Shown here: one piece after another, positions 20,801-29,688 of the stretch
Numbering within the stretch: the first letter of the stretch is position 1
Layout of the letters: each line of letters starts with the position of its first letter
Source: Nothopassalora personata
Lineage: Eukaryota; Ascomycota; Dothideomycetes; Mycosphaerellales; Mycosphaerellaceae
Assembly: GCA_033816765.1 (NCBI GenBank)
Contig: CM066289.1
Span: 4,030,001-4,094,000, forward strand
Length of the DNA: 64,000 nucleotides
Direction of reading: 5' to 3'
Notes under the pieces: generated by a model
The model's input: only the letters and a program-made list of their open reading frames with translations
The model's database searches: none
Told to the model about the DNA's origin: nothing
Position numbers and translations under genes: made by a program

Positions 20801-22550
20801 CAGCCTGTATGTCCCAGAACCAGCTGAAGATGATGAAGGCAACACGGTGTATGCCCGCATAGTGAAAGCATTTCACGACGCCCCAGCCGCAGGTCACCCA
20901 GGAAAGACTAAGACCAACACCCTATTGAAACGCCACTATATCTGGCCAGGCATGACACGCTTCATACGCGAGTTCTGCAAAGGATGCACGACGTGCACAA
21001 ACGTGAACCCAGTGCAGGATGCCGAACACGGATTGCTAGCACCGTTGCCAGTGCCACTCGACACATGGGACGACATCGCAATGGACTTCGTAGTCGAGCT
21101 GCCCGAAGCACGCTGCACCGCAGATGGGCAGAAGTACAAAAACGTTCTCACAGTGACAGACCGCCTGAGTAAGGAGCGGCATCTGATCCCAGTGCTCAAC
21201 ATGAGCGCAGAGTACATTGCGTTCATCTACCTCAAGTACGTGTTCAGCCGCCATGGGCTGCCTAAGTCGATCGTTACAGACAGAGGACCCCAATGGCTTT
21301 CCGCATTCTGGAAGCACCTATGCCAGCTACTAGGCATCAAGCGCAAGCTGTCAACGGGCTACCACCCCCAAACAGATGGGCAAAGCGAGATCACGAACAA
21401 GGCCATGGAGAAGTACCTGCGCACGTATACCAACTATGCCCAGGACGACTGGCCGGATTGGCTGCCTCTAGCAGAGTTCACTGCGAACGACCACGTGTCA
21501 GAATCTACCGGATTCTCCCCATTCATGGCAACGCTAGGCAAGAACCCGAGGTATTCAGACGCAGAAGTCATGCTGCCGCTGGAACTCATGCCACACAAGC
21601 AACGCCTCGATGCACAATCGGCGACTGCATTCGGAGCCCGGATGAATGAACTCAGGCAGGCACTCAGAGACGCCATGCAAATGGCGCAAGATACACAAGC
21701 GGAGTATGCCAACCGACGCAGGACCATAGCACCAGCATACAAGTTAGGCGACATGGTGCACATTAGCACCAAGAACTGGCACACCACACGCCCGTCTAAG
21801 AAACTGGACTACAAGTATGCGGGTCCTTACCCGATCAAGGAAGTGCTGCCACACGACACATATCGAGTCGCATTGCCAGACTCACTGAGCAACCTGTATG
21901 ACGGGTTCCACGCCAATTACTTGCGACCAGGCTACGACCCAGTCACAGGACAAGTCGTCCCTCCGCCTCCGCCAATCGAGGTGGAGGACGAAGATGGGTC
22001 TCACCAGGAATGGCACGTGGAGAAAGTCGTGGACTCGCACAGGTCGCTGCCGCCAGGGCGTGCGCCAGCAGGAGGAAAGGTCCCAATCTACAAGTACTGC
22101 GTGAAGTGGGTAGGTGATAACGAGCTAACTTGGGAGCCCGCAGAGACTATGATTGCAACAGCAGCCGCCTCTGTCGCCGACTTCCATCACAACCACCCTA
22201 CGGCCCCTAGACCAGCCGGCTTCACACCACCGCTAGGATGGATTGCGAATGAGGAAGCACCATCTGATGACGCGGGCACCCTCAGTGCTGCGATGATTAC
22301 GTCCAACCCAGTAACCGCAGGAGGGCCACGCGAATTGATCGCGCAGGTGCCTGTGGCTCTTCTGGCAGAAGACAACGGCTCGTATGAAGATGATGACCCG
22401 CCAGGCATGGCACCAACAAAGGTAACCGATGACTGTGACCGAAGCGACAAGCGAAATGGACATCAAACTTCCCTTGACACGGTGCACAGGAGTGACCGTT
22501 TTGAAGGGGGGGGGGGGTGGTGTGACGGCCCATGGCCGCACAGCGAGTGA
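17862..22550 (+). CDS. Pol of chromovirus A (PR-RT-RH-IN-chromodomain)
   Basis: 1562 codons counted from a TTG; there is no ATG near the start, and the frame is open from 17,799, overlapping gag in -1. Hence translation probably depends on recoding from gag. Domains: protease with FLDDGANSN near residue 64 (D-D-G instead of D-S/T-G) and DIVLGRPW; reverse transcriptase with RVCVDYRALNALT and YLDD near 586; RNase H with ETDASD and SDHKNLEYF; integrase zinc region H..H..CKGCTTC; catalytic core with MDFV, VTDRG (about 1138) and QTDGQSE; chromodomain WHVEKVVDS...YCVKWVG...TWEPAE at about 1383-1430. An Ala/Gln-rich stretch follows the protease. The stop codon lies 30 nt inside the 3' LTR. Confidence 0.93.
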   Translation: MSATTSGLDTNTSTSRPKSEGIGEGDLRISSHSLRMVHIEHNPVIGSHLVVPCTANGKYAFSFLDDGANSNYVDIVYARKNDLPLSKLDSPLALGLADMSTAKEMIEYRTELTLEINGHSEVINAWLTNLEYDIVLGRPWHDKHQPGLHYESGTMTLDSQHCKDNCLSGKEATWVQSVNDQDQNPVLTFQTHEELPSKYRSATVEEDDEGDVTWQHARLPLPADGEDTIKRMTTRGPGKVRRAAKRLEAKEAKAAVAAAVAAAAEAAAQQAEEPKKNIDIKEVNADYFVRLAKQKGAQVHLMYVYDPKVEQQRAGDSLAACAMTAHNMKTVAGGNCKMLSDEKTISRLNARAAAFIPASERVAPTLRSCKMHAQADVDKFMKVNDQEIDPKDHLMPTYHEFADCFSKKASEELPPHRPGIDHEIKLKPDAVPPFKRPYRMSKQEDEIIKHWTDEQIAQGKIRKNEGRADAASPCLIVKKPGGGLRVCVDYRALNALTIKSRYPIPLMQDTLNRIAGKKWFTKLDVIAAFNRIRIAKGHEWMTAFTTRYGQFECLVMPFGLCNAPGTFQAYVNDTLREFLDDFASAYLDDILIFSDTLEEHIGHVKKVLGRCRDAGLQLDIKKCEFHTQSTKYLGLIIGKDGISMCPEKVRAVQEWETPRNVTDVLAFNGFAGFYRRFIKNYSKITLPLTRLTKKDVPWQWTAECQAAFDGLKKAFTDAEGEILAVFQHGLETVLETDASDFVTAAVLSQRHNGILRPVAYLSKKMSPQECNYDIYDKELLAIVKAFEEWRPELAAGDIDDKDCVGSDCENFLADPSGKPVLVYSDHKNLEYFMTTKELNRRQARWAEFLSQFHFKIIYRPGVQGGKPDSLTRRSQDAIRKDEDDPRHTQQHRVLLGPELFMPNLLASRILQLAASEATGVVDEDLQRDIRSLYEQQEPQEALQQLAAGDKVKMLHRHKIDPKHAMAVDGMIYVKNREGGYSLYVPEPAEDDEGNTVYARIVKAFHDAPAAGHPGKTKTNTLLKRHYIWPGMTRFIREFCKGCTTCTNVNPVQDAEHGLLAPLPVPLDTWDDIAMDFVVELPEARCTADGQKYKNVLTVTDRLSKERHLIPVLNMSAEYIAFIYLKYVFSRHGLPKSIVTDRGPQWLSAFWKHLCQLLGIKRKLSTGYHPQTDGQSEITNKAMEKYLRTYTNYAQDDWPDWLPLAEFTANDHVSESTGFSPFMATLGKNPRYSDAEVMLPLELMPHKQRLDAQSATAFGARMNELRQALRDAMQMAQDTQAEYANRRRTIAPAYKLGDMVHISTKNWHTTRPSKKLDYKYAGPYPIKEVLPHDTYRVALPDSLSNLYDGFHANYLRPGYDPVTGQVVPPPPPIEVEDEDGSHQEWHVEKVVDSHRSLPPGRAPAGGKVPIYKYCVKWVGDNELTWEPAETMIATAAASVADFHHNHPTAPRPAGFTPPLGWIANEEAPSDDAGTLSAAMITSNPVTAGGPRELIAQVPVALLAEDNGSYEDDDPPGMAPTKVTDDCDRSDKRNGHQTSLDTVHRSDRFEGGGGWCDGPWPHSE
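22504..22520 (+). other. polypurine tract of A
   Basis: AAGG...GGTGG with a run of 12 G directly before the 3' LTR: the plus-strand primer site. It is also inside the open pol frame, so pol ends beyond it. Confidence 0.85.
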
Positions 22551-22681
22551 ACGTGGCGAGTTACGTGACCGGGCCCGGGCCGACCCGCGTGCCTCGGCTT
22601 GTATATTAACTTCTCGCGCCTCGCGCACCTCTTAGATAGCTTGTCTAACAACTTCGTACTACCTAAGCAGGTGCCCTTACA
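22521..22681 (+). repeat. 3' LTR of A
   Basis: 161 bp, identical to the 5' LTR, followed by the target-site duplication CTAAG. Confidence 0.95.
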
Positions 22682-22879
22682 CTAAGGCATCCACGATGAC
22701 TCAGCTTGTCGGAAGACACCTTCTCTCCCCTTTAGCTTAGATAGACATCTAACACAATACACACATTGGTTCCTAATATATTGCTACATGCCCTGTAGCT
22801 ATTAGCTAGTTAAAGATTAATCTCTAGCTCCACTCCGCTGCTAACTACGTATCCTGTTAGGTCTTAACTTAATAGGCTT

Positions 22880-23285
22880 TATTATTAGTACTATAGGGAT
22901 AATAATCGACCCTACAAAGACACAGTCAATTAGAGAATAGCTAGAACTAAAAATAGTTAAGGACGTACAATCATTCCTTAGACTAGCAAACTATAACCGG
23001 AAATTCATTAAGGATTACGTAAAGATAGTAGTACTAATAACGATGCTTACGAGAAAAGACGTTACCTAGAAATAGGGAAAGGAATAGATTAAAGCGTTTA
23101 AGAAACTTAAGGAACAATGCGCTTTAGCCCCTACGCTTCGACTATTCGATAGTAGTAAGGAAGTCCACATCGAGACCGATGCGTCTAATATAGCAATAGG
23201 CGCGTGTCTAACATAGACACACGATAGGTAGAGACACCTAGTAGCCTATTATTTCCGGAAAATGACTACAGCGGAATAGAACTAC
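22880..23285 (+). pseudogene. RT/RNase H segment of relic C
   Basis: Continues the reverse transcriptase frame cut at 15,217: GFIISTIGIIIDP, SFLRLANYNRKFIKDY, then the RNase H start HIETDASNIAIGACL. RIP stops throughout. Ends at the B target site ACTAC and resumes at 30,147. Confidence 0.8.
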
Positions 23286-23475
23286 TGTCACGGTTTACCT
23301 TTGCACAGACGCACTTCGGTGTCACGTGACCTCGCGCCCTAGCGCGCCCGGACCCTAGATTCGGGCCCGATCTTATCACGCGCTTCTCGCGACTTCTTAC
23401 TTCTCTTCTTCGTAGAACTTACTCGATACTAAGGCTAATACACGTTTGCGCCCTGTTGCTGTCTTGTCCGTGTCA
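23286..23475 (+). repeat. 5' LTR of B
   Basis: 190 bp, TGTCAC...TGTCA, identical to 29,957-30,146. It has the E-box palindrome GTCACGTGAC at 23,321-23,330. GTAGAACTTA at 23,412-23,421 pairs with the primer site, predicting a transcript start near 23,412. Confidence 0.95.
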
Positions 23476-23476
23476 T

Positions 23477-23486
23477 TAAGTTCTAC
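23477..23486 (+). other. self-complementary primer-binding site of B
   Basis: TAAGTTCTAC starts 1 nt after the LTR and is the exact 10-nt complement of GTAGAACTTA (23,412-23,421). No tRNA-type TGG is present. Same arrangement as in A and C. Confidence 0.68.
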
Positions 23487-23557
23487 CACCCTCGATCGCC
23501 GCAAGCGATCACCCCGACCACGTGTGCACAGAAACGCGCGTGCGACACCGAGTCCGA

Positions 23558-25591
23558 ATGGCCGCAAACCAGACGACACTCGGAGCAGACGAATCCTCAT
23601 TCATTCCCAACCTGAACCTTAACCCACTCACGAAGAAGTTCCTCCGCGACGCGCGCCAACGACAGAACGGCACACTAACCGAAGGACAACGTGAGGTGGA
23701 AGACGAGTCAGAGTGGAATCCGGATTTCGACGACACCCAGGGTGTAGAACGACTGCGCAAGATGGCGCAAGAGACACAAGACGAGACTCAGGGTCGAGAT
23801 GGTGCTGAGCAGGCTCGTCAGCAAGAGGAGCGTCGGCGGGTACAACAGCAGCAGCACCAGGAGCGTCTGCAGGCAGAATACAACCGTCGTCAAACTGAGA
23901 AGGACCTGCGACTCGCAATTGGAGGCGAGGACACGCTGGCCCAGGGAACTCGCGCCCGCAAGGAGGACAACCTCAGCTTCCGGCACGCGATACCCATTGA
24001 CCGACATGAGGGTGAAGAGCTGGAATACAGAGCCCGGTACATCCCCTCCGAGTTTCAAGTAGTTACCGCCGAGGAACTCGAGCGAGCCGTCCGGAAGAAC
24101 CCAGACGCTTGGCTTGACGTACTCGACGAGTATCGCATCTCCTTCCTCGGGCTGAAAGCACGAGCAGAACACCTAGCCGACCAGAAGAAGCGGCTACAGG
24201 CAGAGAACAACCGGGTCAAGGACGAACTGCAGACGTTACAGGAGACCTTGAACGCGTTAGGTGACGATGACCAAGAAACAGCGAAAGAGGTGACTAGATT
24301 GAAAGCACTGGAGATTAAGGCAGCTACCGAGATTCAGAACCTACGTGCACGCAACACGGACCTGGTTGGTGAGTTGGAGGAGTCGCGGACAGAGCTGGCC
24401 ACGTTGCAGAGTGTAAACGAGCGCGGTGCAGTCAAGATCACCTCCCTGCAGGCGCAGGTGAAGGAGCGTGATGAGCAGATTGCAGCTCTGAAGCCCAAGG
24501 AGCCCATACCGCCACCGAAGCCAGCACGTCAGAAGTCAGCACTCGAGCTGCTGCTTGACGGTGATGATCCGGGCGTCGAGCTTCCGACACCCAAGCCTAA
24601 GACAAGCTCCACTGTGAATGGTGGCGATGACGACGCCTCGACAGTGGTGTCCGTCCCTACAGCACAGCAGCATGGCGGGGGATTACGCAACCCCATTGAT
24701 TCGAGAAAGATTCCGACCTTCTCAGCAGGCACACCTGGCCTGAAGGACGAACTGAACTTCCAAGAATGGAAGGAGAAGATGGAGGGATACATGGAGATGG
24801 AGGAAGTCTGTGGCCGGTTGCCCTCAGCTTGCCTGACCGTGTTCAGCTCATTCGTGGTTGGCAATGCCAACGCCCGATTGCGACCTCACAAGAGAAAGCC
24901 TGGGGTTACCTGGAAGGACCTCATGGCAGTGTTGAACGACTCGTTCGGAGAACATCATGAGATGAAGAAGCATCGGAAGGCGTACCAGAACTGCTACCAG
25001 AACAACCGCGGTTTCGACGACTTCTGCGCAGAATTCCTGGAACACGGCATGTACCTCAGCAAGACAGATGAAGAGCTCTGTGAGGACATGGCAGACAAGC
25101 TCAACAAATCGCTAAAGACAGCGCTCGCTTACCGCGAAGAATTCACCGACCTGACGGCTATGCAGCGCTATCTGCGAGACGCCGAGTTGCGCCTGAACGA
25201 CGCTCAAGGTCCCGGCGGCAACAACAACAACCGCAATGGAGGCGGTGCTCCTGGTGGTGGAAGTGGCGCTGACCGTCGTGGAGGCGGAGATGGCAAGCCT
25301 AAGCACATCCACCACAATGACAAGATCCGCAGCGAATATGATCTTGAAGCTGCCAAGAAGGAGGGCGTGATCTTCCGCAACCTCACGAAGGAGGACGTGA
25401 ACCGCCCAAAGGAAGACGTGTTCTGTTACGCATGCAAGAGCACCGACCACAAGGGACCTTGGGTTCCAAAGTGTCCATTCAAGAAGTTCAAGAAGTCTGG
25501 TGGTAACAACACCACCAACACTACGAAGAACTCTTCCATGCAAGTCGAGGACCTGATTGAGCTGGAGGCTTCGCCGTCGGGGGAAGCCTAG
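23558..25591 (+). CDS. Gag of chromovirus B
   Basis: Open from 23,522; the first ATG is at 23,558, giving 677 residues. It has a Gln/Arg-rich N-terminal region (RQQEERRRVQQQQHQERLQ), a coiled coil at about 195-310, a Pro/Asp-rich hinge, the gag core (LNFQEWKEKMEGYM, NANARLRPHKRKPG), a Gly/Asn-rich linker (GGNNNNRNGGG) and a C-terminal knuckle CYACKSTDHKGPWVPKC, spaced C-x2-C-x4-H-x7-C, longer than the standard retroviral form. It ends EA-stop at TAG, like A (KA-stop), and pol starts in the -1 frame. Confidence 0.92.
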   Translation: MAANQTTLGADESSFIPNLNLNPLTKKFLRDARQRQNGTLTEGQREVEDESEWNPDFDDTQGVERLRKMAQETQDETQGRDGAEQARQQEERRRVQQQQHQERLQAEYNRRQTEKDLRLAIGGEDTLAQGTRARKEDNLSFRHAIPIDRHEGEELEYRARYIPSEFQVVTAEELERAVRKNPDAWLDVLDEYRISFLGLKARAEHLADQKKRLQAENNRVKDELQTLQETLNALGDDDQETAKEVTRLKALEIKAATEIQNLRARNTDLVGELEESRTELATLQSVNERGAVKITSLQAQVKERDEQIAALKPKEPIPPPKPARQKSALELLLDGDDPGVELPTPKPKTSSTVNGGDDDASTVVSVPTAQQHGGGLRNPIDSRKIPTFSAGTPGLKDELNFQEWKEKMEGYMEMEEVCGRLPSACLTVFSSFVVGNANARLRPHKRKPGVTWKDLMAVLNDSFGEHHEMKKHRKAYQNCYQNNRGFDDFCAEFLEHGMYLSKTDEELCEDMADKLNKSLKTALAYREEFTDLTAMQRYLRDAELRLNDAQGPGGNNNNRNGGGAPGGGSGADRRGGGDGKPKHIHHNDKIRSEYDLEAAKKEGVIFRNLTKEDVNRPKEDVFCYACKSTDHKGPWVPKCPFKKFKKSGGNNTTNTTKNSSMQVEDLIELEASPSGEA

Positions 25592-25622
25592 GCTCTGGTC
25601 GTATGCGCAACGACCAGGAGCC
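25579..25622 (+). promoter_or_regulatory. gag-pol recoding signal candidate of B
   Basis: GGGGGAA, spacer GCCTA, then a strong hairpin starting at the last base of the gag TAG: GGCTC (25,591-25,595) with GAGCC (25,618-25,622), and TGGTCGT (25,596-25,602) with ACGACCA (25,610-25,616), with one bulged G and a 7-nt loop. The first pol ATG (25,603) is in the loop. The stem is 12 bp, and its bases differ from the A hairpin while position and spacing are kept. Confidence 0.7.
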
Positions 25623-28600
25623 AGTGAGTGCGCCTGGCACTGACCCTCCGAAGGTAGTGCCACCTAGACCGCCAGCGGTCACACCTCTGCCGAAGGTTAC
25701 ATCACCGTTGTTACACCATCGACATGGAGGAAAGAAGAACCCTGCGCAGCAGGAGACGGCCGTAGACGACATGCCGGTGATCTTCAGCCCAGAAGTTGCA
25801 CTGCATGCTATGCAAGCGATGGATCTCCCTCCTAGGAGCTCTCACATCGTCGTCTGTGGACTAGTAGGCGGCGAACTCGCTCGCATTCTAATGGACCCAG
25901 GCGCTGAGTCCTTCTTCTGTAGCACAGCGTTTGCTAAGAAGCATCTGTCCAGGACTAGACTGCCGCAAGCATGGAGTATCGGCTTGGGAGCGAACCCTGA
26001 AGCATCCGGACAAGCCACTGAATGTGTGAAGGCAGACTTGGATCTGAACGGACACACAGAAGAAATCAACTGCTTCGTTACCGACCTGGACTACGATCTC
26101 GTTCTGGGGATCCCATGGTTTCAGAAGCACTGTCCTGTGCCAGATTGGAGGGCGAATACATTCACCTTCACCGAGAAATATTGTGCTGAGCACTGCGACC
26201 CCTGCCCGACGACTATTGGTGGCACGAAGGTCCGCATGCAACACGCCATCCCTCATCTCCAGACGCCTCCGATCCAAGTCTCCAGCATGACTATCGGCGA
26301 GGCATGTGAGGAGAACCTTGAAGAAGGATACCTGGTCTGGGAGATGGGGACTCTTGACCCGGATGAACCAGAACCCACGACCGAAGAACTTCTCCACGAC
26401 ATTAGCGTACGATTGAGCGCAATGACTGCTGAAGACAAAGCTATTTACATGAACAAGAAGCAAGCAACTATGCGAGAAGTAGAGAGCTTGCTGCCTCAAC
26501 AGCTGAAGGACCTGAAGCACGGATTTGACCCGACTGTCGCGGAGGGCCTGCCACCTCATCGACCAGAATCGGACCTAGCGATTGAATTCGTTGAAGGCGC
26601 TAAACTGCCTTTCAAGCGCCCTTACTCTATGTCGAAGCCCGAGCTAGATGTCACCAAAGCCCATGTCGACAAAGAGGAAGCAGCGGGCAAGATTCGACGC
26701 TCTACCTCGCAGATTGCTAGCCCTGTTATCATTGTCAAGAAGCCTGGAGGCGGCTTGCGCGTGTGTGTGGATTACCGGGCAGTGAATGCCATCACTATCA
26801 AGAACAGGTATCCGATACCACAGGTGCGTGAGACACTAGCACGAATGAGTGGTGCCCAGTGGTTCACGACCCTCGACATTATTGCTGCTTTCAACGAACT
26901 GCGCATCCGGGAAGGTGATGAGTGGAAGACAGCCTTTACCACCAGGTACGGCACGTACGAATGGCTGGTGGTGCCCTTCGGATTATGCAATGCGCCCAGC
27001 GCGTTCCAAGCATACATCAACAAGGCCCTGTGTAGACACTTGGATGACTTCGTGTCTGCATACCTGGATGATTGCATCGTGTTCACGCATGGCTCGTTTG
27101 AGGAGCACGTGAAGCACGTACGCACTATCATCCAGTGTCTGATCGACGCGCGACTTCCGATTGATGTTCACAAGTGCCGCTTCTTCCAGAAGAGCGTCAA
27201 GTTCCTAGGGCTAATCATCACTGACAAAGGCATTCAGATGGATGAATCCAAAGTCCAGACTATCATGGATTGGGCAACACCACAGAGCTTGAAGGATGTG
27301 CTGTCCTTCCTTGGGTTAGCCAACTTCTACAGGAGATTTGTTGACAACTTCTCCGGCATCGTCATGCCTCTGACCGATCTCACACGCGGCAATGCACTCA
27401 AGAACCGTGCACCCTTCGTGTGGAGCTCCGACTGCCAAAATGCGTTCGAGACACTAAAGGCAGCTTTCTGCAAGCGCCCAGTCCTGGCGCACTTCGACAT
27501 CACCAAGCCCTGTGTTGTGGAGACTGACTCATCAGACCGATGCACTGCTGGTGTGCTCTCTCAAGTGGGAGATGACGGCGAGCTGCACCCCATCGCGTTC
27601 TATTCAACGAAGATGAACCCGGCTGAGTGCAACTACGAGATTTACGACAAAGAGCTTATGGCCATTGTCCGCGCATTTGAGGAATGGCGCCCTGAATTGA
27701 TGAGTGCACCATCCAAGGTGCTTACAGATCACAAAGGCTTGGAGTGGTTTATGACTACTAAGCAACTTACGCGTCGACAGGCCCGCTGGAGCGAGTTCCT
27801 GTCCGGGTTCGACTTCCAGATCGAATACCGCCCTGGCAAGCTCGGGACGAAACCTGATAGCCTCACTCGTCGCAGACAAGACATGGACGATGAGGATGAT
27901 GTGAAACACCGGCAACAAGCAGTGTTGAAGCCGCGCAACCTTCCTCCGGAGGTACGCGAGCGCCTGAGACTGTCAGCAATGACTACGCATCGCACAGCTG
28001 TAGATCAGTATCACCTGGCTCTCTGTGTGCTGGAAGCAAATGAAGCTTCCATCGAGGAACTCATAGAAGAAGCATACGCTAAGGACGATCTGGCATGCGG
28101 TATCAAGAGGGCGTTGGCCGACGACAAGGCCCGAACGCTTCCACAGAACCTGGAGGGCTCTGCTCACATCTCGCTTAGTGACTGCGAACTGGAAGGCGCC
28201 TTGATTAAGATACAAGGCCGCACGTATGTGCCATACGATCTACGACCAGAGCTTATGGCAAGACACCATGATGCTCCGCTTGCAGGACATCCAGGTCGCG
28301 AAAAGACCGTCGACCTCCTCACCCGTACGTACTACTGGCCTGGACTCGCCGCAGATGTCGCCAAGTACGTCAAGAACTGTTACATCTGCACGAGGTCCAA
28401 AGCTTTCCACGACGCCTACCAAGGAGCGTTGCGACAGCTGCCCGTCCCTGACGGTGCATACAAGGAAGTAGCACTGGACTACGTGGTGGAGTTGCCTGAG
28501 AGCTACAGTGCTGAGGGCGTGAAATACGAGAATATACTCACCCTCACCTGCAGGCTAACTAAGAAGAAGCATCTCATGCCGGTTGTGGATCTGACCCCTG

Positions 28601-29688
28601 AAACGGCTGCTGACGCAGTACTGAAGCATGTGATCAAGGACCAAGGACTGTTCGAGACCGCAGTGTCGGACCGTGGGAGTCAATGGGTCAGCCAATTCTG
28701 GAAAGCACTGATGATACGACTCGGCATACGCACAAAGATTTCGACGGCTTTTCACCCTCAGACAGATGGGCAGTCAGAGCGCACGAATCAGTCGATGGAG
28801 CAGTACCTCCGCGCATACGTCAACTACATGCAGGACGACTGGGTCCAATGGCTGCCTATCGCAGAGTTCGCCTTGAACAACCAGCAAAGCGCTGCTACAG
28901 GTGTATCACCTTTCTTTGCAACCTTAGGCCGCAATCCTCGTATGGAGGTGCTGCCTCAGGCTCCCGGACCCCCTGCCAAGCTTCCGAAAGCACAGGCCTT
29001 GTCGAAGCGGCACGCAGAAGATTTTGCATCTTTTATGGAGAATGTCAACGCGCACTGCATCACACAGCTTAACTACACGCAGGCAAAATACGCGGATGCC
29101 ACCAAGCGCAAGCCCGCGCCACGATACGCGATTGGAGACAAGGTTTGGCTGGATACCAGAAACATCCGCACTCGAAGGCCCTGCAAGAAACTTGACCATA
29201 AGAACGCAGGTCCCTTCACGATTACACGAAGAGTCAACCCCGATGTGTACGAGCTCGACCTACAGGAGAGCATGCGCATATACCCACGCTTTCACACCAG
29301 CGTGTTGCGACCTGCGAATGACGACCCATTCCCGAACCAGAGCCAAGGCCAACCACTTATCGAGGCTTCAGACGGCGACGAACCCGACGAGTACGCGGTT
29401 GAGGCGATTGTGGACAGCAGGTGGACTGGCAAAGCCAAGAAGCACGTGAAGTACACCGTCCGCTGGGAAGGTGGTGCTATCACAGAGGTGCCTTACAGCA
29501 AACTGAAAGGTAGTGCCGAGGAGGCGATGGCAGACTATCATCACAAGAACCCGTCAGCAGCCGGTCCACCACCTGGTTGGCGCAAACCTGAAGGGTGGAT
29601 ACTGGACGACCCAGACATCGTTGCCAATAGTGAGCCCCACAAAGCACCGGCGGAGCGCAGATACAACTTGAGGCAAGCTGAGGCTTGA
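25603..29688 (+). CDS. Pol of chromovirus B (PR-RT-RH-IN-chromodomain)
   Basis: 1361 codons from the ATG in the hairpin loop; the frame is open from 25,561 and is -1 relative to gag. Domains: protease with ILMDPGAESFF near residue 97 (D-P-G in place of D-S/T-G) and LVLGIPWF; reverse transcriptase with RVCVDYRAVNAIT and YLDD near 487; RNase H with ETDSSD and TDHKGLEWF; integrase zinc region HHDAPLAGHPG...CYIC; core with LDYV, VSDRG (about 1021) and QTDGQSE; chromodomain YAVEAIVDSRW...KYTVRWEG at about 1262-1300, followed by ADYHHKNP. The aromatic positions of the chromodomain look partly changed (no canonical WEP). Ends 255 nt before the polypurine tract. Confidence 0.93.
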   Translation: MRNDQEPVSAPGTDPPKVVPPRPPAVTPLPKVTSPLLHHRHGGKKNPAQQETAVDDMPVIFSPEVALHAMQAMDLPPRSSHIVVCGLVGGELARILMDPGAESFFCSTAFAKKHLSRTRLPQAWSIGLGANPEASGQATECVKADLDLNGHTEEINCFVTDLDYDLVLGIPWFQKHCPVPDWRANTFTFTEKYCAEHCDPCPTTIGGTKVRMQHAIPHLQTPPIQVSSMTIGEACEENLEEGYLVWEMGTLDPDEPEPTTEELLHDISVRLSAMTAEDKAIYMNKKQATMREVESLLPQQLKDLKHGFDPTVAEGLPPHRPESDLAIEFVEGAKLPFKRPYSMSKPELDVTKAHVDKEEAAGKIRRSTSQIASPVIIVKKPGGGLRVCVDYRAVNAITIKNRYPIPQVRETLARMSGAQWFTTLDIIAAFNELRIREGDEWKTAFTTRYGTYEWLVVPFGLCNAPSAFQAYINKALCRHLDDFVSAYLDDCIVFTHGSFEEHVKHVRTIIQCLIDARLPIDVHKCRFFQKSVKFLGLIITDKGIQMDESKVQTIMDWATPQSLKDVLSFLGLANFYRRFVDNFSGIVMPLTDLTRGNALKNRAPFVWSSDCQNAFETLKAAFCKRPVLAHFDITKPCVVETDSSDRCTAGVLSQVGDDGELHPIAFYSTKMNPAECNYEIYDKELMAIVRAFEEWRPELMSAPSKVLTDHKGLEWFMTTKQLTRRQARWSEFLSGFDFQIEYRPGKLGTKPDSLTRRRQDMDDEDDVKHRQQAVLKPRNLPPEVRERLRLSAMTTHRTAVDQYHLALCVLEANEASIEELIEEAYAKDDLACGIKRALADDKARTLPQNLEGSAHISLSDCELEGALIKIQGRTYVPYDLRPELMARHHDAPLAGHPGREKTVDLLTRTYYWPGLAADVAKYVKNCYICTRSKAFHDAYQGALRQLPVPDGAYKEVALDYVVELPESYSAEGVKYENILTLTCRLTKKKHLMPVVDLTPETAADAVLKHVIKDQGLFETAVSDRGSQWVSQFWKALMIRLGIRTKISTAFHPQTDGQSERTNQSMEQYLRAYVNYMQDDWVQWLPIAEFALNNQQSAATGVSPFFATLGRNPRMEVLPQAPGPPAKLPKAQALSKRHAEDFASFMENVNAHCITQLNYTQAKYADATKRKPAPRYAIGDKVWLDTRNIRTRRPCKKLDHKNAGPFTITRRVNPDVYELDLQESMRIYPRFHTSVLRPANDDPFPNQSQGQPLIEASDGDEPDEYAVEAIVDSRWTGKAKKHVKYTVRWEGGAITEVPYSKLKGSAEEAMADYHHKNPSAAGPPPGWRKPEGWILDDPDIVANSEPHKAPAERRYNLRQAEA

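Larger units (their letters stand above)
15277..22681 (+). mobile_element. intact Ty3 chromovirus A
   Basis: 7,405 bp: identical 161-bp LTRs, separate open gag and pol frames, a polypurine tract, and a 5-bp target-site duplication CTAAG (15,272-15,276 and 22,682-22,686). LTR identity means a very recent insertion. The element is GC-rich with no RIP signature although it sits in RIPed DNA. Confidence 0.95.
15218..22874. repeat. solo LTR D (247 bp) split by element A
   Basis: 15,218-15,276 plus 22,687-22,874 join into a 247-bp sequence starting TGTTAAGATG and ending TTAATA, flanked by GGCTT on both sides (15,213-15,217 and 22,875-22,879). TGTTAAGA..TCTTAAC near its ends suggests a copia-type LTR; the family is not certain. 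It keeps many CpA and TpG steps, so it arrived after C was RIPed. No internal region remains, as expected after LTR-LTR recombination. Confidence 0.75.
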
